From: Cristatella mucedo
Taxonomy: Eukaryota; Bryozoa; Phylactolaemata; Cristatellidae
Reading direction: 5' to 3'
Assembly: GCA_009760855.2 (NCBI GenBank)
Contig: WPIO01000017.1
Span: forward strand, 4,022,501 to 4,086,500
Length of the DNA stretch: 64,000 nt
Shown: positions 10,601 through 25,600 of the stretch, piece by piece
How the letters are laid out: the number at the start of each line of letters is the position of its first letter
Position numbering within the stretch: the stretch's first letter is position 1
Position numbers and translations under genes: made by a program
The notes under the pieces: model-generated
What the model saw: only the letters and a program-made list of their open reading frames with translations
Database searches by the model: none
What the model was told of the DNA's origin: nothing

Positions 10601-13600
10601 TCATTTTTTTTGCTCCAGCCTACCAATCAGATCAACTCCTCCACCAGGCAAAGCATTGTGCCACTCGCTTTTCGGAAACTAAACGTTACCTATACCTCGT
10701 ACGAACTCAAATCCTTTGGAGACCGTGCCTCCAGTTAGTATGCTCCCAAAGCCTGGAACTCACTTCCGACTTGCATCATGACATCCCCTGACTTGACCAC
10801 ATCCCAACTTGACCACATTTAAAAAGAAATTTAAAAAAGCATCTATTTATCACAGCATTTAGTGGGTCCATCTGATTCGTCCTTTACATGCTTATGCATG
10901 CTGACACTGTGCTTGCTGCCACTAACCATATTTGTATGCTGACCCTGTACATGTCACCCCTAACTATGTTATGCTTGCTGTCTTTGAGCATGCTACCACT
11001 AACCATTCGCTCATGCTTTCTTTGCAGCAAATGTAAAGTGCCTATAAAGAGATTGAGTTCTCTGAGAGCGCTATATCAAGTGTATTATTATTATTAATCG
11101 CCCTTATACCTTTCAGTCAGCTAACCAGCCTTCCAGCCTGTACTACCGCAACCACACCCTCCCTGGCCATCCAGTGACATCTACCAGATACTTTCAGCTA
11201 CCGACCATGTGGAATGTCTCAAACACTTCTATGCGAAAGTCAACTTTACTACGCTCGGTAAGGCTTTCAAGTAGAACAGATAACATTTAAAGGTTGGCAG
11301 CAACCGAGAGGAAAGATCGAAACTTCACAAGAAATAACTGATCTCTGCATTGATGCTGCCTACAAAGTCGGCTATCTCAATGTGGCCGTGATATCTAAAG
11401 GGATTGCAGCTGCCCCTGAAGCTGGCAAATCTTGGTATCGAGCTTGCACGGGAAAACGGAAGGACCTTGTGCCATCTGACTTTGCTTAGATGTTGTTCCC
11501 AGTAGAGCTAAGCCCCCAAGAGAACATCATGGTGCATAATCGCTGCCTAGACCAAGCAGTTCAATTCACCTACCGGCTCTATTAAATTGCTAATTGTCCA
11601 TCCTTCCAAGTCAGCCCAATCATGCTTCACTTGCAAAGTAGCCGAAGCCTGGCACAGCACGAGTTAAGCTGGATTTAATCGACCAGCTTCCTAACAGGCA
11701 CAACCTTTCTCCAGTACAGAAGCATTCGACTCGGGTCATTAGAGCGACCAGTTACTTGTCAGGGTACGTTGATGAGCGTGGTATGCTGCAACGCAGGGGA
11801 GCTAACTTGGGCTAATTTTGGAAATGGTCCTGTTGTGCGCCTACTTCGGCAAAATCAAGTTTGTGGGTTGCAGCAACCGGTTTCCCAAAATCTGGTAAAG
11901 AGAAAGCAATGGCAGGACGGTAGAAAGCAAACTTAACTACCGAGGGCTCCACTGATCTCATTACGTGTAGTGCGCTGTCGGTTGGTAGCCGCAGTTTGTT
12001 GCGTGCCATGCCCACAGTGGCACTTGTGTGAGTGACATGTTGATTATCACCACTGCCAGACTTGGAGAGCACGATATAGTAGACATTACCGGCTCCATCC
12101 TACAACTGCCATCCAATCTACATCCCCCAACTCCCAAACCCAGCACGGTGACATATCCGGCAGAGTATCAGAAATGCAGGAGGAAAGTCGGCTCACAGTA
12201 CGAACATGAATGTGCACGATTCCTCCGCTTAAAGACCGTTGGCGACAGAAGCTTTAGCTCTGCGGGTCCTAGACTGTGGAGCTCGCTTCCACAATTCTTA
12301 CGCAACGACAGCCACTCTCCTGCTGCCGACTATGGCTCATCCTTTTCAGCGGTCCTGAGCTGCTACTTCCATGCTACTCACTACCTCAAATGCTCTCCTG
12401 ACTCTGCTATGCTTCCCACTTTCTCTTTGTTGCGTGAGACGAAGTCTGTTGGCTACCGAATGCGTACCGAAAGCAGCCTAGGCTGTCAGTGAGCTACACA
12501 AAAATTCTCCTGCGTAACACCCACTTAAGTCTGCATGGTGTTGTTGAGTTACAGACGGAGATACATTACACTACCTTCACGAGCATGCACCGGTTCAACG
12601 ATGCCGAGCAGACCTGGCGAGCAGCAGACAGCAACGACGGCCTCCTGCCCCTACTGCTAGGATAATCTACAATGCACTGAGCTGGCTGCTTTATGCCGAG
12701 CTCGATTACCCTTTAGAGCAACGACATCACAGCGCTTCTCGGATCAATACACTGAATTTGACACCACTGAAGGTAAGAAAACTCTCTCTCTCTCTCTCTC
12801 TCTCGATCAAATACGGCCAGTTAACATTCAAGTTAACGACCAGGCACCAACCAACTACCTGTATGTCTGGGGCTGCCAGGGACCAAACATGATAGACTAG
12901 CCAGCATGTGAGTGGCTCTGCACACGCAGAGCGCCGAACAATGCAATGCGATTCGTAGAGGAGAATTTAAAGAAAGCGGCTCGAATACTCGAATGAGACA
13001 CGGCTGCTGGCTCTTTTCCTTCAGAGGCAACTTCTTATGGTGAGCCAGAGTGCTCCCTCCTGCAGCCCAGCTGAAGACGCATGGCTGGGGGGGGGGGTGA
13101 GAAGACATTCCAGTCTGTCTTACTTGTTATCGACAGCCGTGAGAGCACTCACATTAACAAAGTGGAGTGTAACGTCGTCACCGGCAGCCGCACACCACTG
13201 CAGCAGCTGCTGCTCGAACGTGGCTGGGTCGACGGTCGGCGGAATGCGTATGTCCAAGCCGATCTCAAAAACAGCCGGAACCACGTTGTGCTGCACACCG
13301 CCCTACGAGGACGAACGGCGCGGCACGAGGGCCACGAACAGCGCTTGCACACAGGCGGCACGGCACAGGTGGCACGAGAGAGAGCGCACGGCTGCCACGC
13401 GGCGGCATCGGCTAGATAAGAAATCAGAGGTGCAGGCAGCAAGCAGCCGATCCTGATGCGCAGGCTCAGGGCTCAGGGACCAGGGAAAAGAGTGCACGGA
13501 AAAAGAAATGTCACAGCTGTGCAAATACGCGGAGGTGTTCTCCTCGAATCCGCCGCTTTCTTTTTTGACATGATCTTTAAATCCGGCAGAGAGCACACTT

Positions 13601-16600
13601 GTGATGCAAGTCTTTGGAGGCTATCGTGAATTTTTGCGCATAGCAAACATGCAACCGGTGCATGCCCCCAAAATCGTCAAGCAAATCGCTTTACTGAAGT
13701 GATAGAGATGCATCTGCACTTCCTAGCTGGGCATTTCGATGCTAAGCCTGCGGTCGGTCAACAGCAGCAGCACAAAGATAGGCTAGGGTATTGCAGATGT
13801 CGGCAATAGCTGAGACTTTGCATCGCCCCCCCCCCACCCACCAGCAGAGCTTATTCTGGCAAGGGGGAGCAATCGCCTGGTGTTCGTCTTTGGCTGGGAA
13901 ACTGGTCCTCTCCCTAATAATTATAATAATAATAATACACTTGATAAAGCACCCTCAGAGAACTTTTAACATGGTTAGGGGTGACATGCACAGGGTCAGT
14001 TGCAAGTGTGGTTAGTGGCAGCATGCAACAGTGTCAGCAGGCATAAGCACATGAAGGACGCATCAAAGGGATCCACTAAATGCTGTCCTAAATAGGCGTG
14101 TTTTTAAGTTCTTTTTAAATATGGCCAAGCCAGGGGATGTTGTGACGCAAGTCGGGAGTGAGTTCCAGGCTTTGGGAGCATACGAACTAAATGCACGGTC
14201 TCCAAAGACTTTTGAGGTTTGTACAAGGTATAGGTAAACAGTTAATTTCCAAAAAGCGGGTGGTACGATGGTAAGAGCTAGTGGGGGGAGTGGATCTGAT
14301 AGGTAGGCTGGAGCCAAAGAATCAAGGAACCTAAAAGTAAGAGACAAAACCTTTAGGTCGATCCACTGCTTGACTGGTAGCCAGTGCAGGTCGGAGAAAA
14401 GTGGTGTGATGTGGCAACTGCAATGTTCACGACAGACAAGCCTAGCAGCAGAGTTTTGCACAAGCTGTAAGTGCCTGATTGCACATGCCGGTAGGCCAGC
14501 AAGCAGTGAGTTACTGAAGTCAAGACGGGATGTCACATATGCATGGACCAATTTAGATGTGGTATCGATGCCTAAACAAACCCGAATTTTAGCAATGTTA
14601 TGTAGCTGGAAGTAGCTAGACTGGACTGTGGAGCTGATGTGGTCCTCTAACGAAAGGTCACTTTGGAATATGACACCTAGATTGTGTGCAGATTCAACAG
14701 GAGATATGCTGGCAGAGCCGATTTTGAGCACTAGCCTTTCCAATTCCCTACCCACTGACAGCTGGCTGATGACAAAGTGACTAAGTGCAATAAAGCAGGT
14801 GCACGCCTAGAAGAGAAGACGAAGAGAATGACGCAAGGTTCACAGCAGGTCACCCTACTAAGTCACAATTTGAGATTTTAAGAAAAAAGAGAACACAAAA
14901 ACACTTCAAACAACATTTCGTGGATTAACTAGACTGGCTATTGATAGATGACAAAAAACGTGGAATTGCAGACCGAGCAGCTGCCAGTGCACAATCAGCC
15001 ATCGCAAGCGGATTTTTCAGCACACAGTTCTCCTATTATGTACGAAATAAAGTGGCAAGCAGAGCAGGCATCACAGAGAAGCAAACAGACGTGGCTCTCA
15101 GGTATCTCCGAGTGCAAAAAATGCTCTTCACCTTGAGAAACGTGACGTTCAGGGTCACTACGTCACCGACAAAGAGCGATGGGTCGGCCTTGAGTCTAAA
15201 ACAGAAGCGCTCAGTTGCAGCCACTCCACAGTCAGCAGTGGCTTTGCACAACAACGGGCCAGGCAGCTTACGCAGCAAGGAGATTTGCTGCCCTCGTGCA
15301 AAGGCAACAGAACCTGGCTAAAGTAATGGCTTCTGCTGTGGGGATTGCAGGTTCAAGTATCCGTGATCAGCAAAATGTGTCCATTTTAGTTTTGCAACCC
15401 TATTGGTCTCCAGGTCTCTTCATGCTCGTGCTGATGCTCACCGATCTGACATGCTTGCTCGCTGGGCTTCTCCTCATACAACTAGTCGTCCTCCGAGTCT
15501 GGCCACGTTGCTGCACATCTAACCAGTCTGAAAATCCTCTGGAGACCGTGCCTACCGTTTCTATACACCTAAAGCCAAGAAATTGCTATCGACCGACATC
15601 ACACCATCTCCTGACTCGATGACACCTAAAGCGAAGCTAAACTCGACTGATCCTCACAGCCGTTTGCTTCGTCCGCGTGAATTGTTCTCTGCATGCTCAC
15701 ACATGCTTTAGTTGTCATTTAGCTTACGTCCTTGATCAGCTCAGGGGCTTTCTTTCCAGCTTAGTGCACGTGCCTAGAAAGAGATTTTTTTCTCTCGGGC
15801 ATTACACGAATTCCAGGCATCATGAAACGTATTACCGTTTCCCATCTTGAGCAGCGCTACTACGTGCTCGGATGCAGTAGCTCTTTATAATCCAGCTATC
15901 TGTTCAGGAACATTTATAAGGGAACATAGAGAAGCAAGTGGCAAGGATGGGTGGGTCACCTTGTGGCCTTGGTGCATGTACGTTAGGCAGGATACGTGCT
16001 CGCTGTTGTGATCCAACACACAGTGATAGCGGCCATAGAAACACGGGTTATTGCAGGGCAGGAGCTGGAAACGGGTTCGTGGGACAGGGAAGTGACACAT
16101 TCCAAGTGAGCTGGGTTCGTGCTGATGCCCCCCTCACACACACTGCAGAAAGCTGCATGTATTACTGACATCCACACTGGTATGGCAGCAAACTTGCTCA
16201 AATTAAATGACAGTAAAACCAACTTACCAAGCCCGACTCAGAAGTTGGAGAGTTTAACGTTCAAAATTGCCTCTGCCAGCGTATCTCCTGTAGCATCTGC
16301 ACATAATCTAGGCGCCCTATTCCATTCCAAGGCAACCTCTCACTACATCATATCACACTACCACATCAGCTCCTCAGTCAAGTCTGCCTACTTTCACCTA
16401 AATAACATTGCATAATTTTGGGCCAGCTTAGACAGGGATATAACATCCAAATTGATACACGCATTTGTGACAACCTGTCTCGACTTCTTTAATTCACTGC
16501 TCCAATGTCTACCGGCCTGTGCTATCAGGAGCTTACAGTTGGTGCACAACTCTGCAGCTAGGCTCGTCTTTCGTGAGCATTGCAGTTGCCACGTAATACC

Positions 16601-19600
16601 ACTTCTCACCGACCTGCACTGGCTCCCAATCAAGAAGCGTATCGATTTCAAGGGTCTGCCACTCACTTGTAGGTCCCTTCATTCTTTGACTCCAGCATAC
16701 CTATCAGAACGATTCCCCCACCGGGCTAGGCATCGTACCACTTGCTCTCGTGCAAACCTCAAATCCTTTCGAGCCAAGCCGTGGCGGGCCTTGTGAGTCA
16801 GCGTAAGAACTTTGCTCAGTATCTGTTGCTCAACCGGTTTCCATCCTAGCTCTTTTAGCAAAGGAGACACGTGGTCAAACCTCTGGGACTTGAAGACTAG
16901 CCTTGCAGCCATACTCTTAGTCAGCTGCAGTGGCCTAGTTGCTTTCTTTGGTAGCCCAGCCAAAGGGGAATTACGACAATCAAGCCGAGACAGAACTAAG
17001 GAGCTAGTTAAATTTTTTGCAAGCCACCGTGGAAGACAGCTCATAATCTTAGACAGGGATTGGATGTAATGGCTAGCTGAAGATGCAGTCTTCTGAATGA
17101 GGCTTTTAAAGTTTACGCAGCTGTCAAAAACACCTAAATTTTGGAGCACGTGTTGATGGTCGCACAACGGCATCACCTATTAGAAGAGCAAAGATTTCTC
17201 ATCCAGCCACACGCTTAGGGTGTCCTATGAGCAGCAGTTCGGTTTTCTCGTCATTTAGTTTTAAGAAGTTTTCTGACATCCACGATCGAATGTCGGCAAA
17301 GCAAGCATCCAGTTTCTCAGTTGCTGCAGCAGATTCCGACGGTTTGAATGACAAATACAGCTGAGTATCGTCAGCATAAAAATGATATCCTATTCCAAGG
17401 GCCTTAATCACTTTCCCCAGAGGTTGAGTATAAATGAAGAACAACAAGGGACCGAGTACGGACCTTAAGGGACTCCACAGGTGACCCGTCTCGCGTGTGG
17501 GAAATGACCCCCACACGACACGGATTGAACCCGATCAGACAAGTACAATTTAAACCATGCCAGTGCTTCGTCTGCCAGACCGATCATGGGATCTCTAGGA
17601 CAGACTAGGACACAATGAATCCGAAACTAAGCAAACTAGAAGAAATTTCAGCATCCACGGTAAAGCTACAAAAATGCTTGGTCAGAAAAGGTTGCAGTTC
17701 CAAAAAATACGGGGAAGCTATTACTGGTAACATGTCCTGCAGACTTTTGGACCACAACTACTAGGGCATGCATTGACTTCTTTCCACTTGTTGTGCAGAA
17801 GTGCTTATTTTGAGCCCTATGCTTCACGTTCTTTACAAGATATTGAAGCACGTTAGATCAAAAGCAACCATCCTCAACTAGTTGACTAGCAAAACCAAAA
17901 GTATTTTTGCAGGCAGTCGCAGTGTCAGAAATCTGGGACCTCCGTTCCCGTTACCACCAAACAATGAAACGAACCAACCTCAAAAGCCATCCAGAGGCAC
18001 TGAGGACTGCATGTCTCTTGCCCCTAACATTGTGGTGAGATCGATATGGTAATCACTGATCCAGATTGCCTTGGTAGTGAGTAATTAAGGGTTTTAAAAA
18101 GTCGATTGCCCAGAGCCCTAATGATACAAAGCTGTTAGATAGCGCAAAATCGACATTACTGCTTGAGCTGGGATTAATATGATACAAAGCTGTTAGATAG
18201 TGCAAAATCGACCTTACTTCCCAAAGTTATTCTTTTCACGTTACAGATTTCCGGAACACTACGGTTTTGGCTTCAGAATAAGTTCTATGTTACTTTGTGC
18301 ACGTTTTTATATTGTCGTGTCACCTCTAGTTAGGAAAAAATATTATTCTAGGGGTGCGACATTAAATTATAGACTGTGTATACATCCATTGTACATGCAT
18401 GCCTGTACATGCATCTACCTGATCTGGCAGCATACACTCACACAAAAACATACATATATACAGACGAGATACTTTAGACAGGCACATGTACACGCACGCA
18501 TACACTCGGTTGCAAAGAAAATCTCTGCAGTATGGCCGAGCTGCTGTGGCTGTAAATTCGTTAGGGTAATGGGAGAGTTTTCTAAGATGCCAGACAGGAT
18601 TTTGTGTATATGCGTGCATTCACACAAACGAAAAAAACTGCTATGCTGCTAAGATGCACTAGTGAGCAGGAGACTTGGCAGCCACTGACGGATGGAGAAG
18701 CAGGTAGCCATGCATAGCTGATAGCCTTGCATACAAGTTTAAGATTATAGCATGCATACTTGCAGCCGTACTGCACAGCCAACTCGTAATGCGCAGCCAA
18801 GCCTAATGCGTGCAAGTGTTACCAGCCAGCAAAGAGTGAAGCTGGATGCGAGGTCCGCTGGATGCGAGGTCCGCTGGATGCAAGGCCCACTACAAATGCA
18901 TCCTCACCGATTCTCCTCCCTCTGGCGCAACGCAAAGACCTCTTGCAAAACTTTGCTCTGGAAAAAGCCCGCAGAGCGGCAGGTAAAAGCAGCACAAAAC
19001 GAAGCACGCCAAGGTGTCGACCGACCGGCCGATCGAGCACAGCTTAGGCCATCACTCCAGCCATGACTCTGCATCGCCGCAAGGCTGCACCGAGAAGCAA
19101 TAAGAAAAAGCACATGAAGCAAGCAGTCGTGCACACACAATCGAGCCTTATACTTTAAACAACTATGTAGCTCTACAAATTATAGCCACCAAATACTTAG
19201 GTCATAGTCACGACCAGATACTGGTGCTGTTAAAGCATTCCCACCCATGAAAAGTGCCCAGAAAGAGATATAACTCTCGGAGGGAACAATGCGAATGGCT
19301 TACTAGTATTACCACTACTATTATTATAACCACTGCATCTGAACCCACGGAATCGATGAGATTTAAAAGAGCTAGCATTGAAATAATGATCGTTCAAGGC
19401 AACTTACAGAGAGCATGACCACATCGCCGCACTGCTGGGGGGACCTTACAACCCGGCAGCACAGCAGATGCCAAACCGCAAACAAACCATGCTGAAGAGC
19501 GGCACCGGACTTCGGGAAGTGAGGGCCAAGTGCAATGGGGCACAGGTTTAAAGAAGCAGCTGAGACAGCACAAAGGCCTTCGGTTGCCTAGCCACACGGA

Positions 19601-22600
19601 TTAAGGGTCCGAGGCTAGCTTGACAACGATTGCCGGGAAGAGTATTGGACGGCCACTCTCAGGCCAGTTCGAAGCTCGAACCACTGCAGGCATAAATGCG
19701 GCATACGTACCACTTTTTCCCCAGCCGTGTTGGGAACAAATTGTGATCCATGACCAGGATTGCCAACGCATCTTATGTTACACCCTGCAGCAGCAATGCG
19801 AGACTTAGATTTTGCAAGTCTTGAAAAACGTGCACAACAGCACATGCTAGAGAACATGCATACAGGAGCACACCGGCGACTTGATGCTCAAATTCATTCA
19901 GTAATTTGAAGGCCACTCTGACTCCATACAAGCAATCAGTGCATACATGTGTGCAAGACATCTGCACGCTTCTTCATCGTGGCCGAGACATCTCCACCCC
20001 GGATGTAAGGAGCAGAGAGCTCTACTCCATAGACCACGTGACATAGTATTCATACTCTCGAACGCAACACTGTACTGTATACTATATCGGTGTCAATGGA
20101 TCAATAGCACTCGGCTAAAATAGTAGATGGTCGTTAATTTTATCGCACCAGAGGCGATATTAAATTGTTCCAAACGTGCAGCTTCTAGCCAATAGACTTG
20201 CGAAATTGGAGAGCCTTAAAATCCAAATAATATGTTTAGGTTGACGCTTAAAATGACGGTTGTCCAACAGTCTTATTTGTCGTTTGCTTTTTGGCTAACA
20301 TTTTTTAATTGTAAAGCAGTTGATTTTCACGAACTCGGTCTCGAGATAGTGCGTTCGAATCCAGCGGTGAACGCTTCTTTATTGCTGCTTCAAACTGTGA
20401 TGATAGTCTTAAGGGCTCTTCTGCCACTATACAAAAGAGGCTGTTAAATCAGCTGGTAATGTTTTATTATTAGATACAAACTATGATTTGCTGCCCCTGG
20501 GCAGCCACCATTCACATGCAATTAACAGTCGTAAAATAAGCCAGATCAGTCCTTTTGCTACTCAGCCTTCACAAGCCTTATTAACTTCAAGAAGATAATT
20601 ATGTAATCTCACAAAGCTTCGGCAAGGCGACCCCAAGAAATATTGGTTAGGCGACAATGAACTATTAACATGTCTACTTTAAATCTCTCTCTCTCTCTCT
20701 CTGATAAGCTCAACTTACCAGCAACTGCATAGCCACATACGCACGAATATCAGAATATCATGCTGCAACCACCGTTCCAAGCTTGGCCCAACAGCTAAGC
20801 TTATGGGGAAAAGGTTGCACCAGTAGGTTAAGGTTCCCCAGTGCCTCCTCCAAAGCATACATGGACGTTATGCAGCTGGGTCCATCCCATACCGTTGTGA
20901 AGTTAACAGGTTTGCATGTTCTGGCACAATCGTAGGCTGATTCCACACCAATGCCTTAATCGAAGCCATAAAATGGCCCACGAGGTCAGTTCGGTGCAAG
21001 AAAAGCCATTCTGCCAGATTCAGCCAGGGGCTTTTTCAGACCAAACCAACTGCATTAGAGTGAACCCAATGAGACAACTGGGACAAAGCAGCTGGGGACA
21101 GAAGATAGCACTTTTAACAAATCAAAAGAGGCTGGTGCACAATATGCTGGTCCGGTGCTAGATGGCACCACAAGCAGTCAAAGGGTTGCTTGCCAGAGTA
21201 CCTCGAGCACTTTAATTTATAAGGCAAGCAAAAAAAGGTTAAAAAGTGCTAATCAATCACTGCGAGTCTCAAAAAATTCTGGCAGCATGTCGGGTATGGG
21301 TTGGCTGATCATTCGGTGGTGCATGACGACTTGGCATAGCCAATGCTGAGTGGCTGCGATATCAGGCTCAGTCCAATTATTTAGGGATGAGGTTGGGCAT
21401 GGGTGGATCAAATGTTCCCATCGATCGATTAGCAGCACTCGCGAGACAGCATAAAAGCATCGGGAACATCTGCACGTCAGCAGAAAGCACTAAAAACCAC
21501 AGCTTCAGCAATAGTAGCAGCAGCTCAGGATCGTCTTACACCAGCCATATCTTTCGCCATAGAACACCCTGAACGAGCTACCAGGATTGGCCATTCCTAT
21601 AAATATAAAGGGGATCAATATCGATCGACGGCAACACGTATATTACTTACAAAAGCGACTTCGTTCTCCGTAGAAAACACGGTATATGCTGCCTGGATTA
21701 GCCATACCTGGAAGTCAAAGATCGAGGTGTTACTGGTCAATGCAGGCCTAATGCATTCCAAATAATAAACACAGCAGATCTAGTCAACAATTGATCACCA
21801 CTAATACACGGGTAACTACTAAACATAGCTAACCCCAAACTAACCAAGCAAAAGCAAATGTGAATGCATGAGGTCGTTTTGCATAGCAGGCATCTAAAGC
21901 GTGCACACAAATCCTGTCACGTCCAGCACAAGCAAACGCCTAATCCACTTTCAACTGCAACTAGCCCATCCAGCAAGCTCGAAGTGCCACTCCTTTTCTA
22001 CGGGTGTGACATCAGGGGTAGGCAACAACGCCCGGGTCAGCCATAGCATTTCCTTCGGCACTGCACGACCCATCGTTGGTATTTGCCTATCACAGGCAAC
22101 AATAAGAAAAATAAGCAACACAGGCAGCCATTAAGAATTGCAAAGCCGGATTCACCAAAAAAAAAGTCTCATATAACCCTAGGCTATCGACTGCAAAAAA
22201 GGGGGCAGCATCGTGGTATGTTCGACGAATGACAAAGGCACTTACGACAAAGTTAACAGCAGGAAGATACTGAATGCAAGGTGCAAGCACTTCATGATTC
22301 AGGTCGTGGGCTCAGTCCTTGCTCGACAGTAGGCCGGGCTCGCCAGCTAAGCCATGCTCACCACTTTGTCAGTAGACACTCAAGCCTGCATTGCAATGCA
22401 AGGCTGGAATTCCAGTGATTTTTCAGGAACATAAGCTCGTGAAGCTGTCTACACAGAAACAGTGCAATTGCTGATTCAGATTGGCTGATTCAGTAGCCTC
22501 GTGTATATGATGGCAGACAAACCTATGCGACTTGCACTCTGCTTGCACATTTGCACCAATGGCTCAAATGAATTTCTTGCTGCAGGACCCAAACTCTCGA

Positions 22601-25600
22601 TGTGAATGGCCAGGTGCAAACACCTTACTGCTAGGCTAATGAGTACAGCAATATTTAGTAAAAAGAGCTGCCTAATGTGACGGTTGTCTTCGGAGAAGTG
22701 GTTTCAGAAAATGGCACCAAGCCAGTCCACTATAGTTACCATGAGGGTTTTGAACTGACTGTCCAGTGCAGCAGCTTGTCTACGAGCTGCTGCACTAGTG
22801 GTGTTTAACTAGCAGCGTTCGAGCCATTAAAAATAAGATCAAACATCGCTGCACAGGAGCAATGAATGGCAGTGTTTCAAGGGATAGATACACACCATCA
22901 TCTGGCAAACCTATTACCGAAATCAGTCGTTGCTGCATAACGTGGGCCAAGCAGCACTCAGCTGAGGGCGATGGTCACGCTTGGCAATGCCTCAGTTGGG
23001 CTTCCGGTGAATACTCATGGCGACCGAGCTGAGCGAGCACTATGAAGAGACTCGCCAGCACATTTGACCTTGCTCCTACCGTCTATCGCGCAATGCATGG
23101 ATTGGAGGGGGTTGGACCTTGAACTGCTTTGATGCGCAGCTTTGATCCAGAGCCTCGCCTTTCTCGCCTCAAAAGAATCGGCACTCGAGGGGCGAACCGG
23201 CAGAGCGAGCACCTTCATCCAGAGCGAATCCAACGTTCAGCTCCCTGAAATGGTCGGTGGCGATAAACGCTTGCATCCCGTCTGCTCCGCCGATTTCCTC
23301 GTCGGGAATGAACGTGATGTGGATTGTCCTCAAAGGAGTCTCACCAGACTGCTTCAGCTCCCGGATGGCCTCGAGATACCTGCAGATGCACCGAGCACCA
23401 CTGGATGCCAGCTCACTCACGAGACCAGCAGCCATGATCTGCACCAGTATAACGCTGCGATTGAGTTTCGGACGACGAAAAAGATTGCAGACTTGCACAG
23501 TTTACTAGCACGTCATACGTCGCACTGGGCCGGCATGGCACTGGAGAGCTAAAGAAGTCTTAGCCCAAAGCCTATTAAATTAAAAGTAAACTCTGACAGC
23601 TTGCCTAACTGCACCGGAAAGCAAGCTCACATAAACAAGCAACCAATCGATATTCTTATAAACTGGTGCACACAAGACTGAAGCACGTAATAGTTATCAT
23701 TGCAAAAGGTCACAAAAGCACATGACGCAGATTAAGCCCCAGCTCGAGATGCATCTTTTCGGGTCAGCTTTCTCTTCGCCTCACTGAACTGTATTTGTAC
23801 CGGTGTGCTTTGCATGCGGTGCTGGTTTGTTCCAGTGTTTAAGGTGCTCGCCCCAATTAAGCTCAAGGAGAATGTATTTGATGACCAAGGTCGGGGGGGG
23901 GGGGGCTCGAAGCATATGTGAATATGGCATATGTGAAGCGCCTAAATAGAGATTAAGTCCTCTTAGGGCCTATACAAATGATATATTTATTTATTGTATG
24001 TACCCAAGCATAATGCAGAGCATGTTAGAGGCTTCACAGGTCTTACTAATCGGTAGCTATAAGTGTCTTCCTGCTTATTTTTAGCATGGTACGTGTTTGC
24101 TTCTGCTTCTGCTTGATATCGTGTATGTCTGTAACCCTTGGATGCCGATTCTCTTGCAGTGATGTGTAAAGCACCTGGATAATGATTAAGTTCACTTACG
24201 GTGTTATAAAAGCAACCTATTACTATTATTATTATAATTATTGCTATGCTACAAGAGACTGATCTTTGATGCAAGAAATTGACCAACAAATACCACCTCT
24301 GAAAACAATATCATGAAAGATGTGTTTCGACCACACTTTGGAAGTCATCCAGCAAGGAAGTTAATTTAAGACCAAAAGTGCAATGGACATCTACACATAA
24401 TTTGGATGTAGGTATGTGAGCCCTGTAGCGACATAAAAGCAAGTCTCAGTCCATTAAACTGAAGTCATACAGTTAAAAGAGAAATCAACTTCAATCTAGC
24501 TATACAAGGTATCTCACAATATAGGTAATTTTAAGATCCCACAGCTAAGAAACAATACTAGCTCGAAGAGCATCAAAGGACTATGAACTTGACATCTGTC
24601 CAAAGAGCTTCAAAAGACTATCAATTCCATTAAACTTGTGGTTTCAACCCACCATTTTGGCTGGGCCAGCCTTTCAAAGTAATGGATCCGGAACAAATAA
24701 GAGTAAGAAAAGCAGAATATATACTAATAAATGGAAAATTATCGAGGACAACGAGAAAAATAAACAACAGGAAGCCACCGATCATTGCACTGTCAAATTC
24801 GACAAAAACGGCTCTAAGACAAACTCTACAACACTAAGAGATCGAAGAAGCCGGGCACCTTAGCTCAGCGAATGCCTCACTTACGTCACAAGCAACAACA
24901 GGAAGACACTGAAGGTGCAAGGGCTTCACGACACAGGTCGTCGGCTCCAGTCCTTGCCCGGCAGTAGCTCCGGCCCACCGGCTAGGCTGGGCTCGCCAAT
25001 TCGTCAATAGACACTCAGGCCCGCATTGCAATGCAAGGCTGGAATTCCCCGTGATTTTTCACGGTATGGGCTGCGAATTGCATTTAAAAAAAACTGCACG
25101 GTACTCGAACCACAAATGGCCAACCACTTGAAGGATCAGATCACAAAGTTGACCAGCCGATAGGCACCCACAGATCCCAGCCTTTTGGGCAACTGAATTC
25201 AAAAAGGACCACAAGATATATACTTATGGACCATTTGCTAACCCGATTTGGATGAGTTTTGCATTAGTGTGATACATGGGCAGGGCGGGTTGACTTTTAA
25301 ACACAGAGGACCTGGTAGCTTGTGATATCAACTAATGCTAACACACTTTTGCAGTGCCTTAAGAGAGCTAAATTTCTCTCTAAGCCTTCACAAAAGAGGC
25401 AGAACTTTTTTTTTTTTACCTCCGCTAGGAAAAGATCTGGAATTGTGCTGCACTAGTTGAGTTATGGAGGCCAGTACGTTTAGCCCGATTAAACTGGATT
25501 AAAGAAACTGGCCCAGAGTCAAGCGAATGCTTGCAAACGAGCATGCAGGGAGCAGAACCTCTGCAAAAAATCCTTAGCCAACAAACTGGTACCAAACAAC

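Noticed and set aside
22960-23010. Candidate ACY1 exon 7 on the minus strand reading [13 protein letters not shown]
   Set aside because: It loosely resembles the ANPTDAFTVFY block, but there is no good acceptor and it hits a stop. The exon at 21540-21596 fits far better, including phase and the split Trp codon.
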